Source: Ichthyophis bannanicus
Lineage: Eukaryota; Chordata; Amphibia; Gymnophiona; Ichthyophiidae
Assembly: GCA_033557465.1 (NCBI GenBank)
Contig: CM066034.1
Span: 415,316,159-415,380,158 of the forward strand
DNA: 64,000 nucleotides
Direction of reading: 5' to 3'
In this document: in pieces, positions 11,605 to 20,600 of the stretch
Position numbering within the stretch: position 1 is the first letter of the stretch
Layout: every line of letters starts with the position of its first letter
Made by a program: the position numbers and the translations under genes
Notes under the pieces: generated by a model
What the model was told of the DNA's origin: nothing
Databases searched by the model: none
Seen by the model: the letters and a program-made list of their open reading frames with translations, nothing else

Positions 11605-11661
11605 GCACAGTTACTTACCTGTAACAGGTGATCTCTGGGAACAGCAGGAATTAGTCCTCAC
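11605..11661 (+). repeat. DIRS copy A hairpin, outer arm (57 bp)
   Basis: Exact reverse complement of 11,874-11,930. It includes the sequence TTACTTACCTGTAACAGG. The reverse complement reads CAG/GTAAGTAA, which resembles a splice donor, but I have no evidence of splicing. Confidence 0.9.
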
Positions 11662-11873
11662 AAATGGGTACGTCGGTACCGACGGAGCCTGCGCGGGAAA
11701 GCTCCCCAGCTTCCTAGAATGGAAGCTTTTGGGACCTCCCACTGCACATGCGCACTGCCTTCCCGCCTTCCTGAACAGCTCTCCTAAGTTTCGAGTTTAT
11801 AGCTGAGTCAATAGAGAGAGGACAGGAAGATAGATAGATAAAAGATACAACTCCTAGGGGAGGTGGGTGTGTT

Positions 11874-11930
11874 GTGAGGACTAATTCCTGCTGTTCCCAG
11901 AGATCACCTGTTACAGGTAAGTAACTGTGC
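11874..11930 (-). repeat. DIRS copy A hairpin, inner arm (57 bp)
   Basis: Perfect inverted partner of 11,605-11,661, separated by 212 bp. It is followed at 11,932 by a 35-bp sequence (ATCTCCAGGAACAAGC...) that is the exact reverse complement of the right terminal end at 22,621-22,655. Confidence 0.9.
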
Positions 11931-12065
11931 TATCTCCAGGAACAAGCAGGAATAAGTCCTCACATATGGGGACTCCCTAGCTTAGATGCGTGGGATCCCC
12001 TGTCAAGGTTCGCCATCTTCGTATGGATCTCAGGCATCCATCCTGGGAAGGTGGGCAGGAGTTGT

Positions 12066-13058
12066 CTAAGAATGGAACAGGTGTTTGAGGACAGCCTGGC
12101 CAAACAAGGCATCCCGGCGGGAGTCTTTGTCCAAACAGTAATGGGCTGTGAAGGTATGAACCGAGGCCCAGGTAGCGGCTCGACAGATCTGATCAATGGA
12201 AACAGAGTGCAGATGAGCCATAGAAGTTGCCATGGCTCTCACATTGTGAGCTGTGACATGGCCTTCCAGAGAAATGTTTTTACTCTGGTAAGCAAAGGAA
12301 ATACACTGAGCAATCCAATTGGAAAGTGTACGCTTGGAGACTGGAAGTCCCAAATGTGAAGGATCAAAAGCCACGAAAAGTTGAGAAGACTTTCGATGTG
12401 GCTGAGTCCTATTAAGGTAAAAGGCTAGAGCTCTTTTACAATCCAGAGTATGAAGGTTCCTCTCTGCACTGGAGGCATGAGGAGCCGGAAAAAATACAGG
12501 TAGATATACCTCTTGATTAAGATGAAAAGGCGAGACCACTTTAGGCATAAAGTGGGGATTCGTCCTAAGGACCACCTTGTCATGATGAAATCTTGTATAA
12601 GGTGGATTAGCCACTAGAGCCTGCAGTTCGCTGATGCGACGAGCGGAAGTGACTGCAATTAGGAATAATACCTTCCAGGAAAGAAATTTCAAGGAGGTAG
12701 AAAATAACGGCTCAAAAGGTGGCTTCATAAGCTGACCAAGCACTAGATTCAAATCCCATGCGACTGGGGGGGGTCTGATGGGAGGTTTAGTGAGGGTCAG
12801 GCCTCTCATGAATCTTGCAACAAGAGGATGAGAGGAGATAGGTTGTCCATTTACAGGTTTCAGGGATGCTGAAATAGCACTTAAATGGACTCTTACAGAA
12901 TTCGTCTTAAGGCCTGCATTGGAAAGATGCAGGAGATAGTCTAAGAGGGAATTCAAAGGAAGTGCCAGAGGGTCAAGGCCCTGCTGAGCACACCAAATGG
13001 AAAAACGTTTCCATTTGAAAGCATAAGACCGCCTCGTGGAAGGTTTTCCTAGAGGCAT
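12066..13058 (-). CDS. Tyrosine recombinase, DIRS copy A
   Basis: 330 codons covering the whole recombinase catalytic part. It inserts the circular DNA intermediate of DIRS elements in place of an integrase. Seen: an N-terminal SAM-like core-binding segment (RRSYAFKWKRF), the catalytic Arg in TSARRISEL, the HNVR box, and the terminal Tyr in HYCLD. It ends ALFGQAVLKHLFHS. The natural frame probably enters from upstream, as in copy B. An extra T near 13,047 puts the upstream part out of frame here, leaving an apparent Met start. Loss of the true N-terminus may disable it. Confidence 0.85.
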   Translation of the reverse strand: MPLGKPSTRRSYAFKWKRFSIWCAQQGLDPLALPLNSLLDYLLHLSNAGLKTNSVRVHLSAISASLKPVNGQPISSHPLVARFMRGLTLTKPPIRPPPVAWDLNLVLGQLMKPPFEPLFSTSLKFLSWKVLFLIAVTSARRISELQALVANPPYTRFHHDKVVLRTNPHFMPKVVSPFHLNQEVYLPVFFPAPHASSAERNLHTLDCKRALAFYLNRTQPHRKSSQLFVAFDPSHLGLPVSKRTLSNWIAQCISFAYQSKNISLEGHVTAHNVRAMATSMAHLHSVSIDQICRAATWASVHTFTAHYCLDKDSRRDALFGQAVLKHLFHS

Positions 13059-13103
13059 GAAGGATATCTTTCACAGGTTGAGAAAGATTAAAGTCTTGAA
13101 GAC

Positions 13104-15159
13104 TTAAGCCTTCAGTAACCAAGCTCGGAGATGTAGGGATTTGGGGTTTGGGTGCCACAAAGTCCCGTCCTCCTGAGACAGAAGGTCTGGTGCAGCTCCT
13201 AAGTCCAGGGAGGATCCCTGGGAGAGCTGTAGAAGCAGAGGGAACCACACTTGGCGTGGCCAGCGTGGAGCTATGAGGATCATAGAGCCGTGATCTCTCT
13301 GGAGTTTGAACAGAGTCTTGGGAATCAGCGGAATGGGTGGAAAGGCATATAGGAACGCCTGACCCCAATGGAGGAGAAAGGCGTCCGTGGCCTGAGCTTC
13401 CTGACACGGAGTCCTGGAACAGAACCGGGGAAGTTTGGCATTCCACGGACTTGCAAAGAGGTCTATGTCCGGGGTCCCCCATTCCTGAAAGATTCTGGTT
13501 ATCTGGTCCACGTGTAGGGACCACTCGTGTGGCAGCAGAACTCGACTGAGCCTGTCTGCTCGAGAGTTTTGAACTCCTGGAAGGTACACTGCTAGCAGAT
13601 GAATTTGGTGCTCTCTGGCGAAGGCCCATAATCTGAGAGCTTCGTTGCAAAGCGACAGAGAGCCCGTTCCTCCTTGTTTGTTTATGTAAAACATGGCCAC
13701 CTGATTGTCTGTCTGAACCAGGACAGTCAGGTTGGCAAGGAGGGTATGGAAGACCTTGAGGGCAAGGTAAATTGCTCGCAGTTCCAGGAGGTTGATATGA
13801 AGGGTGGCCTCCTGTGGAGACCAAGTGCCCTGAGTGGAGAGAGTTAGCAGATGGGCTCCCCACCCCAATTGGGAGGCATCTGTTGTGAGGGTTGCTTGGG
13901 GTAGCAAGGGCTGAAAGGGAGCCCCCAACAACAGATTCTTGGTGGATATCCACCAATGGAGGGACCAAGACAGACGGTTTGAGGTTTGTATTTGGTCTGA
14001 GAGTGCTCCCGACGCCTGAGTCCACTGGGTGGCCAGGGTCCATTGAGCTGCTCTCATATGAAGACGAGCATAGGGCACCACATGTACTGTGGAGGCCATA
14101 TGGCCCAGGAGGCGTAGCATTTCCCTGGCTGTCAAGTGAGTACTGGACTGGGCTTGGGAGGCCAAGCTCAGCAGACGCTGACCCCGAACCAGTGGAAGGT
14201 AGGCTCTTGCAGTGGTGGTGTCCAAACCGGGCCCCTATGAATTCTAGAGACTGAGTAGGGCTGAGTTGAGACTTGGGAAGGTTTACCACCAGTCCCAGAT
14301 ACTGCAGAAGGTTCCTTGTGCGGTCTAGGGAAATCTGGGCCTGCGACTGAGTTGGAGCTCGAATGAGCCAGTCGTCCAGATATGGGAATACGAAAATCCC
14401 CATGCTTCTGAGAAATGCGGCTACGACTGCCATGCATTTGGTAAAGACTCTTGGGGCAGAGGCGAGACCGAAGGGAAGTACTCTGTATTGGTAATGACTT
14501 CCCCTGAACAGAAAGCGAAGATATTTTCTGTGGGAGGGATGGATGAGTAGATGTGTATACGCATCCTGCAGGTCTAGAGAACAAAGCCAGTCCTGACTCT
14601 GAAGGTATGGAAGGAGAATGCCCAAAGAGAGCATTTTGAATTTCTCCTTGTACAGAAATTTGTTCAATTCTCTCAGATCTAGGATTGGTCTGAATCCCCC
14701 TGTCTTCTTTGGAATGAGAAAATAGGGGGAGTAGAAACCTGACCCCTGTTGATGAAGAGGAACCTCTTCTATGGCCCCTTGGGCAAGCAGAGAAGAGATC
14801 TCCTGATCCAACAGGGCTAGGAGAGGAGATGGAGAATTGAAGGGTCTCACCATGTGATGAGGAGGAAGGCTGGAGAAATGAAGTTTGTAACCCTCTCGGA
14901 TGATAGAGAGGGTCCATTGCTCTGTTGTGATCTGTTCCCATCTGGGAGCAAAGTGAGCTAACCTTCCAGGTATGGTGAGAGGTTCTGGTTGGTCCAGAAC
15001 CAGGAATGGCAAGTTCTCTAGGGGCAAGTCAAAACCCCTGAGGGGGTGGAGCCTGTTGAGCTGCAGTAGCTGCTGCAGGCTTTGCTCTTGCTTGTTTCGT
15101 TTGCTGACGTTTAGCCGCAAAACGAGGTTGAGAAGATTGCTGGCCAGTATTGGAAGCAT
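13104..15159 (-). pseudogene. RT/RNase H, DIRS copy A, frameshifted
   Basis: The first frame (from 15,159) gives a full RT with QGSGFYSPYFLIPKK, SLDLQDAYTH and the catalytic YLDD (in FPYLDDWLIR). It leaves the true frame at about 14,224, where copy A has one A more than copy B. The RNase H part is in the other frame (14,225-13,104), with TTDASQLGWGAHL, ELRAIYLAL, QTDNQVAMFYI and ADRLSR. Function is therefore lost in this copy unless the frame is recovered. The N-terminus overlaps the end of Gag in another frame. Confidence 0.85.
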
Positions 15160-16837
15160 ATCTGGCCTTCTTATAATAAGGCCTCTTGAAAGACTTCTTC
15201 TTAGTGGGAGTAGAAGTGGACTTAGAAAGTCTCTCTAAGGTGGCATTTTCAGCGTCCATTTGAGTGGCCTTAACCTGCCACTCTGCACCGAATAAGTTCT
15301 CACCTGTACAGGGCAGATTCCGTAAGCCATCTAGAACCCAGGGTTCCAGATCAGAAGCCTGGAGCCAGGCCAGACGTCTGGCTGCGATAGCAATGCCAGA
15401 AGCTCTGCTGGCTCCTTCGAAGGAATCAAAGGCAGCTCTGTTGGAGAACTTAGAAACATCTAAAAGTTGTTTCACAACAGAAAGGAAGTCCTCCTGTTTA
15501 TCCTCAGGGATAAGGGAGGCAAAATGCCGTACTTTCTTGGCAAGTTCCCCTAGGAACATGCCCATATAGAGGCTGTAGGAATTAATCCTGGCTATAAGCA
15601 TACTAGCCTGGAAGATTTTCCTACCAAAAGAGTCCAGTGTCTTACATTCCCTTCCTGGAGGTGTAGAAGAGTGCCTTTTAGTACTCTTGATCTTTTTCAT
15701 TGCAGACTTTACCACAATGGAGTGGTGAGGCAATTGAGTTTTCTGAAAACCAGGAGAAGGAGGGACCCGATACATGGTGTCCAACCTACGGGAATAAGGA
15801 GACAGAGTTAAAGGGTTCTCCCAGAAATCCATCAATTGTTCCTGAAGGATTTCATGGATAGGCAGAGTAACTGCTTCTTTAGGAGACTTAGAGTATCCTA
15901 AAATATCCAATCTTTTTGACCTTGGTTCCCTTTCAGAGGAGGTAGTGATAGAAAGGCCTTTAGCCATTTCTAAAATAAAGTCCTGAAAGGACAAATCCTC
16001 TGGAGGAGACATTCTCCTTTTTGGAGAAGAAGGTTCCTCAGGAAGGTCAAGGGAGAGCTCTGCAGACTCATCAGAGGAGACAAAATCCTCAGAGGAATCG
16101 GTGTATTCTCTAGTTTCCTCCAACGCACGATACGCATACCGATCGGTATCGACATCGGGCGTACCGGGTATGGAAGCGGTATGGAGCGAAAGCCCATACG
16201 GTACCGATTTGCGTTTAGAAGAGGAAGGCCTGGGTTCCGGCATGGCGGACGATACCGGAACCGGGCCCGGAACCGCTGGAAGCGGTACCGATGGCGTTGC
16301 AGCTTTAATGAAAGCCATGACGGCCTGCTGCATGGATTGGACAGTATTGCCCATAGACGCCACGGCTGCCTGGATGTCGGTACCGGTATGGGCCGGTACC
16401 CCAGAGCAGTCCAACAGGTGATCTGTCGAGGCCGTGCCATCGATGTCAACCTGTAGCCCCTGTATTGGCGTTTTGGAAGGTAGGGCTTCCCGCCGGGGCT
16501 GTTTGGCTGGGGCAGGGTCCTCAAAACTAAGAGCCTCTCGATGCTTTGAAGGAGATTTGCTCTTTGAGGACTTGCCCACAGAAGGTTTGGTTACCTGAGA
16601 TCCATCCGGGGATGATGACCTGGATGACTGTGATGTTGGATTCTCTGAAGCAAACAGCACATGGAATTTGTTGGCCCGGTTCTGCAGCCCACGCTTAGAC
16701 ATTTGGGAGCAGGAAGGGCAGTCCGGAATGGAGTGGTCAGGCCCCAAACATTTAAGACACCATTCATGGGTGTCTGTGACTGATATTACAGCAGTACACT
16801 TGGTACATTTCTTAAATCCAGGGGCTGGCTTCTCCAT
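15029..16837 (-). CDS. gag: Gag-like protein, DIRS copy A
   Basis: 602 codons. The N-terminus has a cysteine-rich zinc-binding module (CTKC, then CLKCLGPDH, then CPSC). Next come a Ser/Pro-rich middle with a Val/Pro-rich repeat zone (about residues 180-240), an acidic stretch (about 240-280) and a more conserved helical region with MLIARINSYSLYMGMFLGEL near 420-445. It probably packages the element's RNA. The C-terminus is basic and Gln/Ala-rich. It overlaps the start of the RT frame by about 130 bases. Identical in length to the copy B protein. Confidence 0.8.
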   Translation of the reverse strand: MEKPAPGFKKCTKCTAVISVTDTHEWCLKCLGPDHSIPDCPSCSQMSKRGLQNRANKFHVLFASENPTSQSSRSSSPDGSQVTKPSVGKSSKSKSPSKHREALSFEDPAPAKQPRREALPSKTPIQGLQVDIDGTASTDHLLDCSGVPAHTGTDIQAAVASMGNTVQSMQQAVMAFIKAATPSVPLPAVPGPVPVSSAMPEPRPSSSKRKSVPYGLSLHTASIPGTPDVDTDRYAYRALEETREYTDSSEDFVSSDESAELSLDLPEEPSSPKRRMSPPEDLSFQDFILEMAKGLSITTSSEREPRSKRLDILGYSKSPKEAVTLPIHEILQEQLMDFWENPLTLSPYSRRLDTMYRVPPSPGFQKTQLPHHSIVVKSAMKKIKSTKRHSSTPPGRECKTLDSFGRKIFQASMLIARINSYSLYMGMFLGELAKKVRHFASLIPEDKQEDFLSVVKQLLDVSKFSNRAAFDSFEGASRASGIAIAARRLAWLQASDLEPWVLDGLRNLPCTGENLFGAEWQVKATQMDAENATLERLSKSTSTPTKKKSFKRPYYKKARYASNTGQQSSQPRFAAKRQQTKQARAKPAAATAAQQAPPPQGF

Positions 16838-17047
16838 GTGGAGAATTAAAGTAGGCCTGAAGGCCTAACTGAAGTGACCAAGTGCTGAAAAAATAATAAA
16901 AGAAAATAATTTTTTAAGAAAGAAAAAGGAAGAACGGCGATACCGGTATCGGTATGGGAAGGCAGGTACGCGGTCTAAAGAAACAAAACAAAAAACTACA
17001 ATTTCTTCAGCGGTGACAGGATACACGACCTGCTGGCTCCGCGGAAA

Positions 17048-17104
17048 GCACAGTTACTTACCTGTAACAGGTGATCTCTGGGAACAGCAGGAATTAGTCC
17101 TCAC
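17048..17104 (+). repeat. DIRS copy B hairpin, outer arm
   Basis: Same 57-bp arm as at 11,605. Its inverted partner is 17,317-17,373. Confidence 0.9.
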
Positions 17105-17316
17105 ATATGGGTACGTCGGTACCGACGGAGCCTGCGCGGGAAAGCTCCCCAGCTTCCTAGAATGGAAGCTTTTGGGACCTCCCACTGCACATGCGCACTG
17201 CCTTCCCGCCTTCCTGAACAGCTCTCCTCAGTTTCGAGTTTATAGCTGAGTCAATAGAGAGAGGACAGGAAGATAGATAGATAAAAGATACAACTCCTAG
17301 GGGAGGTGGGTGTGTT

Positions 17317-17373
17317 GTGAGGACTAATTCCTGCTGTTCCCAGAGATCACCTGTTACAGGTAAGTAACTGTGC
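17317..17373 (-). repeat. DIRS copy B hairpin, inner arm
   Basis: Inverted partner of 17,048-17,104. The internal terminal repeat follows at about 17,375. Confidence 0.9.
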
Positions 17374-17508
17374 TATCTCCAGGAACAAGCAGGAATAAGT
17401 CCTCACATATGGGGACTCCCTAGCTTAGATGCGTGGGATCCCCTGTCAAGGTTCGCCATCTTCGTATGGATCTCAGGCATCCATCCTGGGAAGGTGGGCA
17501 GGAGTTGT

Positions 17509-20382
17509 CTAAGAATGGAACAGGTGTTTGAGGACAGCCTGGCCAAACAAGGCATCCCGGCGGGAGTCTTTGTCCAAACAGTAATGGGCTGTGAAGGTAT
17601 GAACCGAGGCCCAGGTAGCGGCTCGACAGATCTGATCAATGGAAACAGAGTGCAGATGAGCCATAGAAGTTGCCATGGCTCTCACATTGTGAGCTGTGAC
17701 ATGGCCTTCCAGAGAAATGTTTTTACTCTGGTAAGCAAAGGAAATACACTGAGCAATCCAATTGGAAAGTGTACGCTTGGAGACTGGAAGTCCCAAATGT
17801 GAAGGATCAAAAGCCACGAAAAGTTGAGAAGACTTTCGATGTGGCTGAGTCCTATTAAGGTAAAAGGCTAGAGCTCTTTTACAATCCAGAGTATGAAGGT
17901 TCCTCTCTGCACTGGAGGCATGAGGAGCCGGAAAAAATACAGGTAGATATACCTCTTGATTAAGATGAAAAGGCGAGACCACTTTAGGCATAAAGTGGGG
18001 ATTCGTCCTAAGGACCACCTTGTCATGATGAAATCTTGTATAAGGTGGATTAGCCACTAGAGCCTGCAGTTCGCTGATGCGACGAGCGGAAGTGACTGCA
18101 ATTAGGAATAATACCTTCCAGGAAAGAAATTTCAAGGAGGTAGAAAATAACGGCTCAAAAGGTGGCTTCATAAGCTGACCAAGCACTAGATTCAAATCCC
18201 ATGCGACCGGGGGGGGTCTGATGGGAGGTTTAGTGAGGGTCAGGCCTCTCATGAATCTTGCAACAAGAGGATGAGAGGAGATAGGTTGTCCATTTACAGG
18301 TTTCAGGGATGCTGAAATAGCACTTAAATGGACTCTTACAGAATTCGTCTTAAGGCCTGCATTGGAAAGATGCAGGAGATAGTCTAAGAGGGAATTCAAA
18401 GGAAGTGCCAGAGGGTCAAGGCCCTGCTGAGCACACCAAATGGAAAAACGTTTCCATTTGAAAGCATAAGACCGCCTCATGGAAGGTTTCCTAGAGGCAT
18501 GAAGGATATCTTTCACAGGTTGAGAAAGATTAAAGTCTTGAAGACTTAAGCCTTCAGTAACCAAGCTCGGAGATGTAGGGATTTGGGGTTTGGGTGCCAC
18601 AAAGTCCCGTCCTCCTGAGACAGAAGGTCTGGTGCAGCTCCTAAGTCCAGGGAGGATCCCTGGGAGAGCTGTAGAAGCAGAGGGAACCACACTTGGCGTG
18701 GCCAGCGTGGAGCTATGAGGATCATAGAGCCGTGATCTCTCTGGAGTTTGAACAGAGTCTTGGGAATCAGCGGAATGGGTGGAAAGGCATATAGGAACGC
18801 CTGACCCCAATGGAGGAGAAAGGCGTCCGTGGCCTGAGCTTCCTGACACGGAGTCCTGGAACAGAACCGGGGAAGTTTGGCATTCCACGGACTTGCAAAG
18901 AGGTCTATGTCCGGGGTCCCCCATTCCTGAAAGATTCTGGTTATCTGGTCCACGTGTAGGGACCACTCGTGTGGCAGCAGAACTCGACTGAGCCTGTCTG
19001 CTCGAGAGTTTTGAACTCCTGGAAGGTACACTGCTAGCAGATGAATTTGGTGCTCTCTGGCGAAGGCCCATAATCTGAGAGCTTCGTTGCAAAGTGACAG
19101 AGAGCCCGTTCCTCCTTGTTTGTTTATGTAAAACATGGCCACCTGATTGTCTGTCTGAACCAGGACAGTCAGGTTGGCAAGGAGGGTATGGAAGACCTTG
19201 AGGGCAAGGTAAATTGCTCGCAGTTCCAGGAGGTTGATATGAAGGGTGGCCTCCTGTGGAGACCAAGTGCCCTGAGTGGAGAGAGTTAGCAGATGGGCTC
19301 CCCACCCCAATTGGGAGGCATCTGTTGTGAGGGTTGCTTGGGGTAGCAAGGGCTGAAAGGGAGCCCCCAACAACAGATTCTTGGTGGATATCCACCAATG
19401 GAGGGACCAAGACAGACGGTTTGAGGTTTGTATTTGGTCTGAGAGTGCTCCCGACGCCTGAGTCCACTGGGTGGCCAGGGTCCATTGAGCTGCTCTCATA
19501 TGAAGACGAGCATAGGGCACCACATGTACTGTGGAGGCCATATGGCCCAGGAGGCGTAGCATTTCCCTGGCTGTCAAGTGAGTACTGGACTGGGCTTGGG
19601 AGGCCAAGCTCAGCTGACGCTGACCCCGAACCAGTGGAAGGTAGGCTCTTGCAGTGGTGGTGTCCAACCGGGCCCCTATGAATTCTAGAGACTGAGTAGG
19701 GCTGAGTTGAGACTTGGGAAGGTTTACCACCAGTCCCAGATACTGCAGAAGGTTCCTTGTGCGGTCTAGGGAAATCTGGGCCTGCGACTGAGTTGGAGCT
19801 CGAATGAGCCAGTCGTCCAGATATGGGAATACGAAAATCCCCATGCTTCTGAGAAATGCGGCTACGACTGCCATGCATTTGGTAAAGACTCTTGGGGCAG
19901 AGGCGAGACCGAAGGGAAGTACTCTGTATTGGTAATGACTTCCCCTGAACAGAAAGCGAAGATATTTTCTGTGGGAGGGATGGATGAGTAGATGTGTATA
20001 CGCATCCTGCAGGTCTAGAGAACAAAGCCAGTCCTGACTCTGAAGGTATGGAAGGAGAATGCCCAAAGAGAGCATTTTGAATTTCTCCTTGTACAGAAAT
20101 TTGTTCAATTCTCTCAGATCTAGGATTGGTCTGAATCCCCCTGTCTTCTTTGGAATGAGAAAATAGGGGGAGTAGAAACCTGACCCCTGTTGATGAAGAG
20201 GAACCTCTTCTATGGCCCCTTGAGCAAGCAGAGAAGAGATCTCCTGATCCAACAGGGCTAGGAGAGGAGATGGAGAATTGAAGGGTCTCACCATGTGATG
20301 AGGAGGAAGGCTGGAGAAATGAAGTTTGTAACCCTCTCGGATGATAGAGAGGGTCCATTGCTCTGTTGTGATCTGTTCCCAT
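17509..20382 (-). CDS. Tyrosine recombinase with long overlapping N-terminal frame, DIRS copy B
   Basis: An ORF of 957 codons. The last 320 or so residues are the recombinase (core-binding RRSYAFKWKRF, TSARRISEL, HNVR, HYCLD). The first 630 or so codons overlap the RT/RNase H gene in a different frame and are rich in Ser, Pro, Gln and Arg. Only the last part before the domain (SQPVKDILHASRK) looks like a real N-terminal segment. Overlap of the recombinase and RT frames is known in DIRS elements, but the true start is not visible here. Copy A has one extra T at the matching place near 13,047 and breaks this frame. Confidence 0.8.
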   Translation of the reverse strand: MGTDHNRAMDPLYHPRGLQTSFLQPSSSSHGETLQFSISSPSPVGSGDLFSACSRGHRRGSSSSTGVRFLLPLFSHSKEDRGIQTNPRSERIEQISVQGEIQNALFGHSPSIPSESGLALFSRPAGCVYTSTHPSLPQKISSLSVQGKSLPIQSTSLRSRLCPKSLYQMHGSRSRISQKHGDFRIPISGRLAHSSSNSVAGPDFPRPHKEPSAVSGTGGKPSQVSTQPYSVSRIHRGPVGHHHCKSLPSTGSGSASAELGLPSPVQYSLDSQGNATPPGPYGLHSTCGALCSSSYESSSMDPGHPVDSGVGSTLRPNTNLKPSVLVPPLVDIHQESVVGGSLSALATPSNPHNRCLPIGVGSPSANSLHSGHLVSTGGHPSYQPPGTASNLPCPQGLPYPPCQPDCPGSDRQSGGHVLHKQTRRNGLSVTLQRSSQIMGLRQRAPNSSASSVPSRSSKLSSRQAQSSSAATRVVPTRGPDNQNLSGMGDPGHRPLCKSVECQTSPVLFQDSVSGSSGHGRLSPPLGSGVPICLSTHSADSQDSVQTPERSRLYDPHSSTLATPSVVPSASTALPGILPGLRSCTRPSVSGGRDFVAPKPQIPTSPSLVTEGLSLQDFNLSQPVKDILHASRKPSMRRSYAFKWKRFSIWCAQQGLDPLALPLNSLLDYLLHLSNAGLKTNSVRVHLSAISASLKPVNGQPISSHPLVARFMRGLTLTKPPIRPPPVAWDLNLVLGQLMKPPFEPLFSTSLKFLSWKVLFLIAVTSARRISELQALVANPPYTRFHHDKVVLRTNPHFMPKVVSPFHLNQEVYLPVFFPAPHASSAERNLHTLDCKRALAFYLNRTQPHRKSSQLFVAFDPSHLGLPVSKRTLSNWIAQCISFAYQSKNISLEGHVTAHNVRAMATSMAHLHSVSIDQICRAATWASVHTFTAHYCLDKDSRRDALFGQAVLKHLFHS

Positions 20383-20600
20383 CTGGGAGCAAAGTGAGCT
20401 AACCTTCCAGGTATGGTGAGAGGTTCTGGTTGGTCCAGAACCAGGAATGGCAAGTTCTCTAGGGGCAAGTCAAAACCCCTGAGGGGGTGGAGCCTGTTGA
20501 GCTGCAGTAGCTGCTGCAGGCTTTGCTCTTGCTTGTTTCGTTTGCTGACGTTTAGCCGCAAAACGAGGTTGAGAAGATTGCTGGCCAGTATTGGAAGCAT
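18546..20600 (-). CDS. Reverse transcriptase/RNase H, DIRS copy B
   Basis: 684 codons, unbroken. RT lies at about residues 110-300 with QGSGFYSPYFLIPKK, SLDLQDAYTH, FGLASAPRVFTK and YLDD. RNase H lies at about 430-560 with TTDASQLGWGAHL, LLELRAIYLAL, QTDNQVAMFYI and ADRLSR. The C-terminus (DIDLFASPWNAKLPRFCSR and what follows) matches the conserved tail of DIRS RT proteins. This protein copies the element RNA into DNA. No methyltransferase-like domain was seen. All catalytic positions look present, so copy B is a candidate active element. Confidence 0.9.
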   Translation of the reverse strand: MLPILASNLLNLVLRLNVSKRNKQEQSLQQLLQLNRLHPLRGFDLPLENLPFLVLDQPEPLTIPGRLAHFAPRWEQITTEQWTLSIIREGYKLHFSSLPPHHMVRPFNSPSPLLALLDQEISSLLAQGAIEEVPLHQQGSGFYSPYFLIPKKTGGFRPILDLRELNKFLYKEKFKMLSLGILLPYLQSQDWLCSLDLQDAYTHLLIHPSHRKYLRFLFRGSHYQYRVLPFGLASAPRVFTKCMAVVAAFLRSMGIFVFPYLDDWLIRAPTQSQAQISLDRTRNLLQYLGLVVNLPKSQLSPTQSLEFIGARLDTTTARAYLPLVRGQRQLSLASQAQSSTHLTAREMLRLLGHMASTVHVVPYARLHMRAAQWTLATQWTQASGALSDQIQTSNRLSWSLHWWISTKNLLLGAPFQPLLPQATLTTDASQLGWGAHLLTLSTQGTWSPQEATLHINLLELRAIYLALKVFHTLLANLTVLVQTDNQVAMFYINKQGGTGSLSLCNEALRLWAFAREHQIHLLAVYLPGVQNSRADRLSRVLLPHEWSLHVDQITRIFQEWGTPDIDLFASPWNAKLPRFCSRTPCQEAQATDAFLLHWGQAFLYAFPPIPLIPKTLFKLQRDHGSMILIAPRWPRQVWFPLLLQLSQGSSLDLGAAPDLLSQEDGTLWHPNPKSLHLRAWLLKA

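Larger units (their letters stand above)
11605..17047 (-). mobile_element. DIRS-like element, copy A
   Basis: First of two head-to-tail DIRS units (period 5,443 bp). It carries the left terminal hairpin (11,605-11,930), recombinase, RT/RNase H and Gag genes on the minus strand, and ends at the CGCGGAAA just before copy B. It lacks its own right terminal repeat. I found at least 13 differences from copy B. Two are single-base indels that break frames: an extra A in the AAA at about 14,224, and an extra T in the run at about 13,047. Confidence 0.9.

Noticed and set aside
11874..11930. True splice donor and intron in the DIRS end
   Set aside because: CAG/GTAAGT matches the consensus but no acceptor or transcript evidence can be seen; kept only as a hypothesis.
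15970..16524. Arg/Pro-rich 184-codon ORF inside DIRS gag, also at 21,411-21,965
   Set aside because: Shadow of the Gag frame; open only in two nearly identical copies, so no independent support.
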